Source: an uncultured bacterium
GTDB lineage: Bacteria > Actinomycetota > Coriobacteriia > Coriobacteriales > Coriobacteriaceae
Length of the DNA stretch: 64,000 nucleotides
Direction of reading: 5' to 3'
Assembly (NCBI GenBank): GCA_905214465.1
Contig: CAJMMD010000009.1
Location: forward strand, 1 to 64,000
This document shows, in pieces, positions 52,914 through 61,209 of this stretch. Below the pieces are notes generated by a model that was not told where the DNA came from, searched no databases, and saw only the letters and a list, made by a program, of their open reading frames with translations. A program made the translations under genes and the position numbers. How positions within the stretch are numbered: position 1 is the stretch's first letter; each line of letters begins with the position of its first letter.

Positions 52914-53750
52914 ATGAGTGCATCGAACATCAAAGACATCCTAGGCTCGCGCCGTCGCATGGTTGCCGCGGCCGCATGGATGTTGGTGCTGGTAGCCGCC
53001 CTGAGTGCGGCTACCTATGCCTGGTTTAGCAATTCGCGCTACACCAACGTGACGCCCGTGGCGCACACGGTAAGCGACGAGAGCTCCGACCTGCAGATTG
53101 GCCTTTCGGCCAACGGGCCCTGGGACACAACGGCCACGCTTGCCGCCGCCGACAAGACGCTCTATCCCATCTCGACGTCAGACCTTTCCCGCTTTTGGCG
53201 CGGCACGTTCCAAAACGCCGCGGGTATCACGACCGACTACGCCGACTGCACCGCGCAGCTGGATGACTACGCCCTTTCGGGCACGCTGTACCTTAAGGGC
53301 AGCGACAGTGCGCTCAACGTGTACCTGTACCAGGGCAAGATGGGCATGACGAGCGACCCGCAGCTGCTGGCCGCACTGCGCCTGGGCTTGGTGATCACGA
53401 CTGCGTCGGGCACGCAAACGCATATCTTTACCTGTGACGACTTGGGCAATACTGCAGGCGCCACCAACAGGCGCACCACGGCGCAGGACGGCGCGGTCGT
53501 AGCGGGTGCCGCCTCGGGCTGGAGCTACACCGCCGACCCGGCCCGCGCTATTAGCTCTTACAGCATGGATGGCACCGGTGACACGCCCACGCCGCGCGCG
53601 GGCGCCACGCCCATCTGCACGCTGGCCGCCAACGAGGTGGCAAGCGTTCGCTACGTTGTATACATGGAAGGCTGCGACGCCAATTGCATCGACGAGGCCC
53701 AGGCCCGCGATGTGGTGCTGCAGCTTGCCTTTGCTGCGGCCAAGGCGTAA
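52914..53750 (+). CDS. SipW-type secreted surface protein D
   Basis: A 278-residue exported protein. The basic N-terminus (GSRRRM) is followed by a hydrophobic segment (18-34) ending in SAATYAWFSNS. The mature domain contains LYPISTSDLSRFWRG, similar to LYPVSTFDLNGFAAC in protein E at 53764. It ends with VRYVVYMEGCDANCIDE, a variant of the shared signature. It is 11 bases after protein C and 13 before protein E. Such LYP(I/V)ST sections show that D and E are paralogues of recent common origin. Confidence 0.72.
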   Translation: MSASNIKDILGSRRRMVAAAAWMLVLVAALSAATYAWFSNSRYTNVTPVAHTVSDESSDLQIGLSANGPWDTTATLAAADKTLYPISTSDLSRFWRGTFQNAAGITTDYADCTAQLDDYALSGTLYLKGSDSALNVYLYQGKMGMTSDPQLLAALRLGLVITTASGTQTHIFTCDDLGNTAGATNRRTTAQDGAVVAGAASGWSYTADPARAISSYSMDGTGDTPTPRAGATPICTLAANEVASVRYVVYMEGCDANCIDEAQARDVVLQLAFAAAKA

Positions 53751-53763
53751 GGGGGCGAGCGAC

Positions 53764-54750
53764 GTGAAAGATCAGAAGCGCATGCCAGCAGATAGCTGCG
53801 AGGCCAAAACCCAGAGCGAGAGCCCCGCGGTTCCCTCCAGCGTAGCCGCCGAGTGCCAGGTTCTCGAGGGCGCCGCCGCCTGCCGTCACGCCCGTCGCGC
53901 GCGTGCCTACATCGCGCTCGTTATGGTGGCGCTCGCCGCCACTTTGGGCGTCGCGACCTACGCCTGGTTTACCAACAACATGAAGGTCAACACCAACTCG
54001 GTGAGCGTGCACAGCGACACGTCCAAGCTGGTGCTGGAGCTGGGCGACGCCGATCGCGGCAGCTGGTCGCAGCAGGGCGATGTTTCCCTGACTTCCAATG
54101 CGACTGGCGCCGTGACGCTCTATCCGGTCTCGACCTTCGATCTCAACGGCTTTGCTGCCTGCGCGCAAAACAACTCCGCCGGCGATGCCACGGTGTTTGA
54201 GCAGGCAAAAGACAACGGTTCCGCGTTCTACCACGGCTGGATCAATCTGCGCCCCACCATTACCGGAACGGGCGCCAGCAAAGTAAAGGGTAAGGTCAGC
54301 TTGTATCTGGCCGAATCGCTGGTCCCGCAGGGCGCCGATGCCGAGCTGCTGCGCGCGGCCCGCGTGGGCATAAAGATCTCGAGCGGCAACCAGGTGCTTG
54401 CCACCAACATCTTTGAACTCGACGGCTCCGATAGTGGTCACCGCGCCGAGCACCCGGCGACTGCCCCTGCAGGCCTGGCGGGCTACACCGAGGGCATGCT
54501 CCTGGGCTGGCAAAACGGTCAGCTCACCTGCGGCGCCAACGTGACGCAGGACCCGGCCACCTTTACGCTGGACACGAGCGAGGCGGCCGCGCGTCCGCAA
54601 AACACGCTTGCCACGCTGGGGCTTGACCAGACCTATCGTTTGGATGTCTATTACTACATCGAGGGCACCGATCCCGATAGCGCCGACTATCTCTATCAAA
54701 ATCCGGGCACCTTGCACCTGGCGCTCTTTGCGACCTTGGACGGTGAGTAG
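53764..54750 (+). CDS. SipW-type secreted surface protein E
   Basis: A 328-residue exported protein with a longer cytoplasmic N-terminus (1-44, with two Cys) before the basic RHARRARA and the hydrophobic segment (48-65) ending in GVATYAWFTNN. The mature domain has LYPVSTFDLNG and LRAARVGIKISS, and the C-terminus is LDVYYYIEGTDPDSADY, where Ser replaces the final Cys. I start it at GTG 53764, which has AAGGGGGCGAG upstream; an ATG at 53782 is the alternative. Three bases separate it from the next gene, so the run is translationally linked. Confidence 0.7.
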   Translation: MKDQKRMPADSCEAKTQSESPAVPSSVAAECQVLEGAAACRHARRARAYIALVMVALAATLGVATYAWFTNNMKVNTNSVSVHSDTSKLVLELGDADRGSWSQQGDVSLTSNATGAVTLYPVSTFDLNGFAACAQNNSAGDATVFEQAKDNGSAFYHGWINLRPTITGTGASKVKGKVSLYLAESLVPQGADAELLRAARVGIKISSGNQVLATNIFELDGSDSGHRAEHPATAPAGLAGYTEGMLLGWQNGQLTCGANVTQDPATFTLDTSEAAARPQNTLATLGLDQTYRLDVYYYIEGTDPDSADYLYQNPGTLHLALFATLDGE

Positions 54751-54752
54751 CA

Positions 54753-55550
54753 ATGGCACACGCCACGCCCGACAACCGCCGCCCGACCACCGGCGCTCCG
54801 GTTGCCGCGCCCGCCGATATCGACCTGCGCCGCAAGCTCACTACCACCGTGGTGCTGGTGCTGTTTGCGCTGGTGGCGATAGCCATGGCAACGTTCGCCT
54901 GGTTCTCCATCGCCGATAGCGCCAAGACCCGCATGCTCATGATCGACGCCAACGCCGACGGCTCGCTGCGCTTTGACCTGGACGGGCACGCCGCGTTCGA
55001 CGAATACGTGCACAGCCTGGGTTTTGATCAGATCTCGGCGCGCATTGCCAGCGAAAAGGGCGTGGACATCGACGCGTCCAAGCTCAAGCCCGTCACCACG
55101 AGCGACTACCAGACCTTCACCTTCGAGGACGGCTCCACCGCCGATCCCGCCACCGGCGCCTACCTGGAGTTTACGCTGCACTTTATGAGCAGTACGGACC
55201 TGCGCGTTCGCCTGACCGGGCAGGATGGCGACGGCGGCGTGTCCGGCACGCGGTTTAGCTCCGACACGCAGGGCATGGCCAGCGCCATGCGCATGAGCTT
55301 TACCGCCGACGGCCATACTTGGGTCTACAACCCCAACGGGGGCGGGGGCTCGTCCGGCGCGGCCACCGTCTTTGGGCTCGACTCGGGTGCTGCCACCGCG
55401 GCCAGCGACATGTTCGACCTGATAACAGAAACGGACAAGCCGGTAACCGTTCGCATATGGCTCGAGGGAACGGACCCAAATTGCACTAATATGCTAAAGG
55501 GAGCTAACTATTCGGTATCGATGCGCTTTGAGGGCATCGAGGAACAGTAG
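54753..55550 (+). CDS. SipW-type secreted surface protein F
   Basis: A 265-residue exported protein. The N-terminus is Pro/Ala rich, then LRRKL precedes the hydrophobic segment (30-47) ending in AMATFAWFSIAD. The mature part includes a Gly-rich loop (NPNGGGGSSGAA) and ends VTVRIWLEGTDPNCTNM with the complete W-x-E-G-x-D-P-x-C signature. It closes the group of four substrates and is followed after 60 bases by a signal peptidase gene. Protein size and order (C-D-E-F) suggest distinct subunits and not simple duplicates. Confidence 0.72.
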   Translation: MAHATPDNRRPTTGAPVAAPADIDLRRKLTTTVVLVLFALVAIAMATFAWFSIADSAKTRMLMIDANADGSLRFDLDGHAAFDEYVHSLGFDQISARIASEKGVDIDASKLKPVTTSDYQTFTFEDGSTADPATGAYLEFTLHFMSSTDLRVRLTGQDGDGGVSGTRFSSDTQGMASAMRMSFTADGHTWVYNPNGGGGSSGAATVFGLDSGAATAASDMFDLITETDKPVTVRIWLEGTDPNCTNMLKGANYSVSMRFEGIEEQ

Positions 55551-55610
55551 ATATGCACGGCGGCCACCGGGCCGCGCACGACCTAGACAGACACGGTAGT
55601 AAGGGACATC

Positions 55611-56357
55611 ATGCAATCTGTTAAAAAAGTCGCATCCATCGCGCTGAGCGTCGTCATGTGGATCATCATCCTGGTGGCGGCCCTGTATGCGTTTACCACG
55701 CTCGCCACGCGCGAGGACGGCAGCGTTTCTGACATCGCCGGCTTCACCCCGCTCGCCGTGCAGTCCGACTCCATGGCGCCCACGTTTAACAAGGGCGACC
55801 TCATCTTCATCAAAAAGTGCGACACCTCCAAGCTCGAGGTGGGCGACATCGTGACGTTCCATACCATCATCGACAACGAGTACGCGCTCAACACGCACCG
55901 TATCGCCGCCATCGACGAGGTCAACGGCATGCGCAGCTTTACCACCAAGGGCGATAACAACGACGTGGCCGATACGCACATCATTAGTGACGGCGACATC
56001 GTGGGCAAGTACGTGTTTGCGTTGCCGCAGATGGGCAAGGTCATGGACTTCCTGTCCAGCTCCATGGGCTTCCTCATTGTGATCGTGCTGCCCATGCTGC
56101 TGTTCTTTATCTACCAGGTGTATCACCTCATCGTGGTGGGCATGAACCTCAAGCGCGCTATGGCCGAGGAGGACCGCCTGGCCGCCGCGGCTGCCATCGT
56201 GGACGCTGAGGGCAAGGGTGGCGCCGCCGTCACCGCCGATAACGCCGCCGAGCAGCTCGCCCAGGCCGAGGCCAAGCTCGAGGAAGCCCGTCGTCTGAAG
56301 GCCGAGGCCGAGGCGGCGATGAACGCGACCAAGCAGGAGGGTACCGACGGTGAGTGA
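55611..56357 (+). CDS. SipW-like signal peptidase I (first)
   Basis: A 248-residue membrane-bound signal peptidase of the SipW/ER type, which uses a Ser-His-Asp set and not Ser-Lys. The catalytic Ser is S54 in VQSDSMAPTFNKGD, His is H96 in LNTHRI and Asp is D115 in KGDNND. One N-terminal (7-30) and one C-terminal (about 152-178) membrane helix are seen. A cytoplasmic Ala/Glu-rich coiled-coil tail (about 185-248) is unusual and could contact the coiled-coil protein at 58144. Its stop overlaps the next gene by eight bases. It should process proteins A-F. Confidence 0.85.
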   Translation: MQSVKKVASIALSVVMWIIILVAALYAFTTLATREDGSVSDIAGFTPLAVQSDSMAPTFNKGDLIFIKKCDTSKLEVGDIVTFHTIIDNEYALNTHRIAAIDEVNGMRSFTTKGDNNDVADTHIISDGDIVGKYVFALPQMGKVMDFLSSSMGFLIVIVLPMLLFFIYQVYHLIVVGMNLKRAMAEEDRLAAAAAIVDAEGKGGAAVTADNAAEQLAQAEAKLEEARRLKAEAEAAMNATKQEGTDGE

Positions 56358-58044
56358 GCTTCTGGGATTTGCCTGGGAGCTGCTGGCAAAGGTCGTCTAC
56401 AACGTCGTTGCCGTCGTGAGCTCCATCCTTAACCTGCTGGTGTTTGGCTGGGTTGAGTACTTCAACATCTTTATGACCTACTTCACCACGTTTGACCTGG
56501 TGGGCAAGATCGGCGCGGTCATTCTGTTTGCCATGCTCATCGCAGTCCCCGTGCTGATTGTGGCCATTCTGATCCACCACTACCGCATCAACCGTCGCCT
56601 GCATCGCGACGACACGTCCAACAAGGCGCTCTATCGCGAGATCGGCCGCCTGAACAAGCAGGTGCTCGACCTCATGGACGAGAAGAACAAGCTGCTGGCG
56701 CTCAAGGTCAATGCCATGGGCGGCACCAAGCAGATTCCGTACGTGGGCGCCTCGGCCTTGGCTGACGACCACCTGCCCACGGTGGGCAACGTGGTGGGCG
56801 CCGCCGCGGGTGCGCCTGCGGGCGAGGGCGTCGCGGCGACGGCCGTCATGTCGGGCAACGCGTCGCTCGCGCTCGATGGCGAGGGCGTCAAGGACGCCGC
56901 GGCCGCCATGGCCAAGGCCACCGTCGAGGCCAAGACTCTTGCCGAGGAAAAAGAAATCGCCCAGGCCAACCGCTTCCCCAAGCTGTCCCTTGTGGACCTT
57001 AAGTACCGCGACTGGGAATCGCCGGCCTACGACGATGCCATCTCGCTGGAGGACTTTGTCGACAGCTTCCGCGCGTTCGCCTGCAGCCAGATGAAGCTCT
57101 ACTACACGCCTGAGGTCATCCGCCGCTTTGTGGCCGGCATGGCCGCCTCCAAGCTACTGATCCTGGAGGGCATCTCGGGTACTGGTAAGACCTCGCTGCC
57201 CTACAGCTTTAGCCGCTATCTGGATAACCCCGCGACCATCGTGTCGGTGCAGCCGAGTTTTCGCGATCGCACCGAGGTACTGGGCTACTTTAACGAGTTT
57301 TCCAAGCGCTTTAACGAGACCGAGTTCCTCCGCGCCGTGTACGAGGCGGGGCTTCGCCAAGACCCGTCCATGATCGTGCTCGATGAGATGAACCTCGCCC
57401 GCGTGGAGTACTACTTTGCCGAGATCCTGTCGGTGCTCGAGATGCCCAGCCACGACGAGTGGGTGCTCGATCTGGTGCCTACCCAGTGGGCCGCCGACCC
57501 CAAAGGCCTGCACGACGGCAAGCTCACCATTCCCGACAGCCTGTGGTTTATCGGCACGGCCAACAACGACGACTCCACCTTTACCATCACGGACAAGGTG
57601 TACGACCGCGCGATTCCCATCGAGCTCAACGAGCGCGCCGATGCGTTTGAGTGCGAGCCGCACGAGCGCGTGCACGTGACGGCCGAGCATCTGCAGTATC
57701 TGTTCCAGAAGGCCAAGGTCGAGTACGTGATTGACGAGGAGCTGCTCCAGAAGATGCACAAGCTGGACCAGTACCTGCAGACCCGCTTTAAGCTGGCCTT
57801 TGGTAACCGTATCATCAAGCAGATGTACGACTTTATCCCCGTGTACGTGGCGTGCGGCGGCACCGAGCTGGGTGGCATGGACTACATCATCGCCCGCAAG
57901 GTGCTCAAGAAGTTTGAGTCCATGAACGTGAGCTTTGTGCGCGACGAGATGAAGGGCCTGATCGAGTACATCGAGAAGACCTTTGGCGAGGGCGGCCTGC
58001 CCGATTCCGTCATGTATCTGCAGCGGATCCAGAACTTCTACTAA
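56350..58044 (+). CDS. Membrane-anchored McrB-like AAA+ ATPase
   Basis: A 564-residue protein. Two hydrophobic helices (about 14-34 and 50-76) are followed by a short coiled coil (about 90-120), an Ala/Gly-rich linker (about 135-200) and an AAA+ domain of the McrB type (about 230-560). Walker A is GISGTGKT (274-281), Walker B is MIVLDEMNLARVEYYF (D345, E346) and sensor I is FIGTANNDDS. The McrB GTPase signature MNxxDR is replaced by NNDDST, so nucleotide choice is open. The GTG start overlaps the signal peptidase gene by eight bases. An McrB relative tethered to the membrane between two signal peptidases is unusual; I infer a role in moving or assembling surface proteins. Confidence 0.75.
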   Translation: MSELLGFAWELLAKVVYNVVAVVSSILNLLVFGWVEYFNIFMTYFTTFDLVGKIGAVILFAMLIAVPVLIVAILIHHYRINRRLHRDDTSNKALYREIGRLNKQVLDLMDEKNKLLALKVNAMGGTKQIPYVGASALADDHLPTVGNVVGAAAGAPAGEGVAATAVMSGNASLALDGEGVKDAAAAMAKATVEAKTLAEEKEIAQANRFPKLSLVDLKYRDWESPAYDDAISLEDFVDSFRAFACSQMKLYYTPEVIRRFVAGMAASKLLILEGISGTGKTSLPYSFSRYLDNPATIVSVQPSFRDRTEVLGYFNEFSKRFNETEFLRAVYEAGLRQDPSMIVLDEMNLARVEYYFAEILSVLEMPSHDEWVLDLVPTQWAADPKGLHDGKLTIPDSLWFIGTANNDDSTFTITDKVYDRAIPIELNERADAFECEPHERVHVTAEHLQYLFQKAKVEYVIDEELLQKMHKLDQYLQTRFKLAFGNRIIKQMYDFIPVYVACGGTELGGMDYIIARKVLKKFESMNVSFVRDEMKGLIEYIEKTFGEGGLPDSVMYLQRIQNFY

Positions 58045-58061
58045 TGCCGTAAGCGCGGGGC

Positions 58062-58090
58062 GTGGGACAAGACAATCAGTAGCGTTTGCC
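58062..58090. repeat. Degenerate GGGACAA repeat
   Basis: GTGGGACAAGACAATCAGTA then GCGTTTGCCC resembles the left arm of the 11511-11609 element. It lies in the 99-base gap between the ATPase and DUF2357 genes. Confidence 0.4.
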
Positions 58091-58143
58091 CTGTGTGACG
58101 TCGCCACGCCCCTTACCGATCGATCCAATCTATGGAGTAACCC

Positions 58144-60381
58144 ATGTCCGAGACCATTCAGGACCTCTATACCAGCTTCTCCGAGCAGATGGAGCCCATC
58201 CAGGAGGACAGCCGCTACTTTCGCTATCTGTTTGAGATGGCGCAGGCCTCGGGCACCACGATCGAGCAGCAGCGCGAGGAGCTCGTCAAGGTGGTGGACG
58301 AGGAATGGATCAGCATGATCGAGGACTCACTCGACGCCATCAACACCATTATCGAAAAGCCGCGCCGCTTTATCACCACCGAGGAAGAGGTGGTGCCGGT
58401 CTCGCTCGCTAAAAAGATCAGCGCCGACAGCGTCCGTCATCTGAGCCAGAACACGCAGTTTTTGGCGCCGAGTGAGGACGGCGGCGTTCACCCTACGCGC
58501 ATCCTCAACGTCAATACCGTCGAGACGTACGACCTGTACGAGAACCGCTTTATCTACCACCTGATTCAGCGTCTGCTGACGTTTGTAGACAAGCGCACCG
58601 ACGTGATCTTTTGGTCGACGGGCAACGAGATTCGCAACCGCTTTAAGATGCACAGCAAGATCGACGACGCGTACGAAGAGATCGAGTACAACGTCGAGAT
58701 GACGGTCAAAAACCGTCAGAGCTTTGCCGAGAACGATGCCGACAACATGGATGTCTTTATGCGCATCGACCGCGTGCGCCGTCTGGTCATGGCGCTGCGT
58801 GGCGCGTCGTTCTGCCAGATCATGAACGGGTGCAGCGCGGTCCGCAGCCCCATCCAGCGCACCAACCTCATCATGAAGGACCCCAACTACCGCAAGTGCT
58901 ACCAGCTGTGGCAGTTTATGGAGCGCTACGACAAGGTGGGCTACAACATCGACGTGCAGCAGCAGGCGCTGGCGTTCGATGACGAGTACATGGTGCAGAT
59001 GTACACCAACCTCATCAACAATTACGCCGTCTTTAAGAGCCTGACCGACGACGAGCGCAACCTGCAGGAACTCGAGAGCGTGCAACACGCACCGGTGGCG
59101 CCCAAGTTTATTAAAGAGATCAAGGAGGTGCAGGTCGATAGCCCCGACCTGCCCGACGTCGAGGTCCGCCGCGTGTTTGTGGAGGAGGTCACGCAGGCCC
59201 AGCTCGACGCCGAGCAGGCGCTGGCCGAGGCGCGCGAGCAGATCGAGGAGCTGCAGGGCCAGGTGAAATCCTGGAAGGTGCAGGCCCATGCGCTGACCGA
59301 CGAGCGCGACGACCTGGCCGACGAGCTGGACGAGGCAAAGACGCGCGAGCTGGCGTTGACGCAGCGCGCTCAGATGGCCGAGGCTGATGTTGAGGAGCTG
59401 CAAGGTTCGCTGGAGGATGTCGAGGCGGGCAAGAAAGCTGCCGAGGCCGACGCTGTCGAGGCGCGTGAGACCGCGGCGGCGCAGTTGGCGCAGATGCGTG
59501 CCGAGGCCGATGCCGAGGTCGCGGCCGCCCGTGCCGACGCGGACGCCAAGGTTGCTGCCGCCGAGCAGGCCGCTGCCGCTCAAGTCGCGCAGGTTAAGAG
59601 CGACGCTACTGCGGCCCTGGCCGCCAAGACGGCTGCCGACGCTGCCGAGCTGCAGGCCGCCAAGGACGCTGCTGCGGCCGAGCTCGCCGCCGTGCGTAAG
59701 GCCTCTGCCAAGGAAGCGGCTGCACTGCATGCCAAGCTTGATGCCGCCGGGCTGCAGATCGAGGAAGTGCGGCTGGCGGCCGAGCGCGATGCCCGTGCCG
59801 CGCAGGAGGCTGCCGACGTCGCCGCGGCCGAGGCGGAGCAGAAGCTCGCCGACACCGTTGCCGCGGCCGAGGAGAAGGTTGCCGCCGCCCAGCAGGCCGC
59901 CGATGCTGCGATCGACGCCGCCCGTGCTGCCGCCGATTCTGCCGTTGAGCAGGCTACGGTGGATGCCAGCGAGAAGGTCGCCGCTGCCGCTGCCGAGCGC
60001 GATGCCGCCGCGCGTGCCGCCGAGGAGGCTCGTGCCGACGCCGACGCGCGTGCCGCCGCAGCCAAGCTCGAGGCAGGGGAGCGTATTGAGCAGGAACTCG
60101 CCGCCGCCAAGGCTGCGCACGAGCGCGAGCTCGAGGCCGCCCGCGCGGAGATGCAGCAACGCTTGGACTCGTTGGCACACGAGCTGGAGCAGTCCGAGCG
60201 CGATCGCGCCCGCGCCGAGCGCCGTGCCGAGGGCAACAGCCTGTCGCGCTATCTGCTGGCTCGCTTGCGCGGAGAGGCCGCCGAGGGCGATGTCGCCACG
60301 ACCGTTGAGGGAGATGAGACCGGCGTTTCGGCATCTGACGCCACTGACGTCGAGCCTTCCGCAAAGGACGCCGACAAGTGA
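58144..60381 (+). CDS. DUF2357 (McrC-like N-terminus) protein with long Ala-rich coiled coil
   Basis: A 745-residue protein. The N-terminal part (about 1-300) has the DUF2357/McrC-family marks NVNTVETYDLYENRFIYHLI (about 123-142) and RSPIQRTNLIMKDPNYRKCY (about 234-253). This is the part by which McrC-like proteins touch the McrB ring. From about 350 to 700 it is one continuous Ala/Glu/Arg coiled coil with no PD-(D/E)xK nuclease motif, and it ends with a short acidic tail. It follows the McrB-like gene, as in McrBC operons. Four bases overlap with the next gene if that starts at 60378. Function is inferred: a non-nuclease partner of the ATPase, perhaps a scaffold. Confidence 0.68.
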   Translation: MSETIQDLYTSFSEQMEPIQEDSRYFRYLFEMAQASGTTIEQQREELVKVVDEEWISMIEDSLDAINTIIEKPRRFITTEEEVVPVSLAKKISADSVRHLSQNTQFLAPSEDGGVHPTRILNVNTVETYDLYENRFIYHLIQRLLTFVDKRTDVIFWSTGNEIRNRFKMHSKIDDAYEEIEYNVEMTVKNRQSFAENDADNMDVFMRIDRVRRLVMALRGASFCQIMNGCSAVRSPIQRTNLIMKDPNYRKCYQLWQFMERYDKVGYNIDVQQQALAFDDEYMVQMYTNLINNYAVFKSLTDDERNLQELESVQHAPVAPKFIKEIKEVQVDSPDLPDVEVRRVFVEEVTQAQLDAEQALAEAREQIEELQGQVKSWKVQAHALTDERDDLADELDEAKTRELALTQRAQMAEADVEELQGSLEDVEAGKKAAEADAVEARETAAAQLAQMRAEADAEVAAARADADAKVAAAEQAAAAQVAQVKSDATAALAAKTAADAAELQAAKDAAAAELAAVRKASAKEAAALHAKLDAAGLQIEEVRLAAERDARAAQEAADVAAAEAEQKLADTVAAAEEKVAAAQQAADAAIDAARAAADSAVEQATVDASEKVAAAAAERDAAARAAEEARADADARAAAAKLEAGERIEQELAAAKAAHERELEAARAEMQQRLDSLAHELEQSERDRARAERRAEGNSLSRYLLARLRGEAAEGDVATTVEGDETGVSASDATDVEPSAKDADK

Positions 60382-61085
60382 TGAAGCACGTGCTCCGCGT
60401 GATCAACGTGTTGGCGACCGTGGTGATCCTGGTCGCCTTTGTGGTGCTGCTGCGCACGGTGTTCACGCCCGCTGGTGAGATCCCCACCATCATGGGCTAT
60501 GGCTTTATGCGTACGCTGACCGGCTCGATGGAGCCGGCGATTCCCGTGCATTCGTTTATCGTCGTCGATACCGACAACAGCCAGGCCTACCAGGTCGGCG
60601 ACATCATCACCTTCCATTCGTCCGATGACGCGCTGGAGGGTTCGCTCAACACGCATCGCATCGTTGCCGTGGAGGATGCGGCCGACGGCACGCCGGTCTA
60701 CCACACCAAGGGCGATGCCAATCCGGTCGAGGATGCTGCGCCCGTGCCCGCCGCCGACGTGGTGGGGCGCGTGGTCTTTGTCTCGGCGGGGCTGGGCGTG
60801 GTGGTCTCGTTGCTCACCAATCCGCTGCTGTTCTTTCCGCTTATCGTGGTGCCGCTGATCGTGCTGCTGGTGCTCGAGATTCGCCATATGGTCAAGACAA
60901 CGCAAGAGGTGGCACGCGCCGAGGACGAGGCCGCCCTGCGCGCAGCCGTGGAGCAGATTCGCGAAAAACGTCGCCGCGAGCAGGAAGGCCGGGACGGCGT
61001 CAAGGAGCAGAACGACGGTGACCATACCGATGAAAGTGCGGAAGCCGATTCCGGCGCCCCAGGCGATTCCAACCGCTCGGCATAG
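60381..61085 (+). CDS. SipW-like signal peptidase I (second)
   Basis: A 234-residue signal peptidase of the SipW/ER type. Catalytic residues are S49 in LTGSMEPAIPVHS, H92 in LNTHRIVAV and D112 in TKGDANP. Membrane helices are at about 7-26 and 130-160. A basic/acidic cytoplasmic tail (about 165-234) is again long and coiled-coil-like. The ATG at 60381 overlaps the previous stop (TGATG). It differs a good deal from the first peptidase, so the two may cut different substrates. It ends the gene run. Confidence 0.85.
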   Translation: MKHVLRVINVLATVVILVAFVVLLRTVFTPAGEIPTIMGYGFMRTLTGSMEPAIPVHSFIVVDTDNSQAYQVGDIITFHSSDDALEGSLNTHRIVAVEDAADGTPVYHTKGDANPVEDAAPVPAADVVGRVVFVSAGLGVVVSLLTNPLLFFPLIVVPLIVLLVLEIRHMVKTTQEVARAEDEAALRAAVEQIREKRRREQEGRDGVKEQNDGDHTDESAEADSGAPGDSNRSA

Positions 61086-61111
61086 CTCATCGGTGCCTTT
61101 CGTCCCTGTAA

Positions 61112-61181
61112 TTTGGACGCTCGCAGATGCTCCGCATCATCTGCTATTTCATACCAATATTCGTGCTACAGTTTGGACGCT
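61112..61181. repeat. Two TTTGGACGCT direct repeats
   Basis: TTTGGACGCT occurs at 61112-61121 and 61172-61181 around a small GCAGATG/CATCTGC hairpin. They precede the EamA gene and could be regulatory. Confidence 0.35.
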
Positions 61182-61209
61182 TTATTGCCATATGTTTTTG
61201 GGGAGTGGA

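Noticed and set aside
58327..60180. Long minus-strand frame opposite the DUF2357 coiled-coil gene
   Set aside because: It arises from the repeated Ala/Glu codons of the coiled coil. No start signal or motif supports it.
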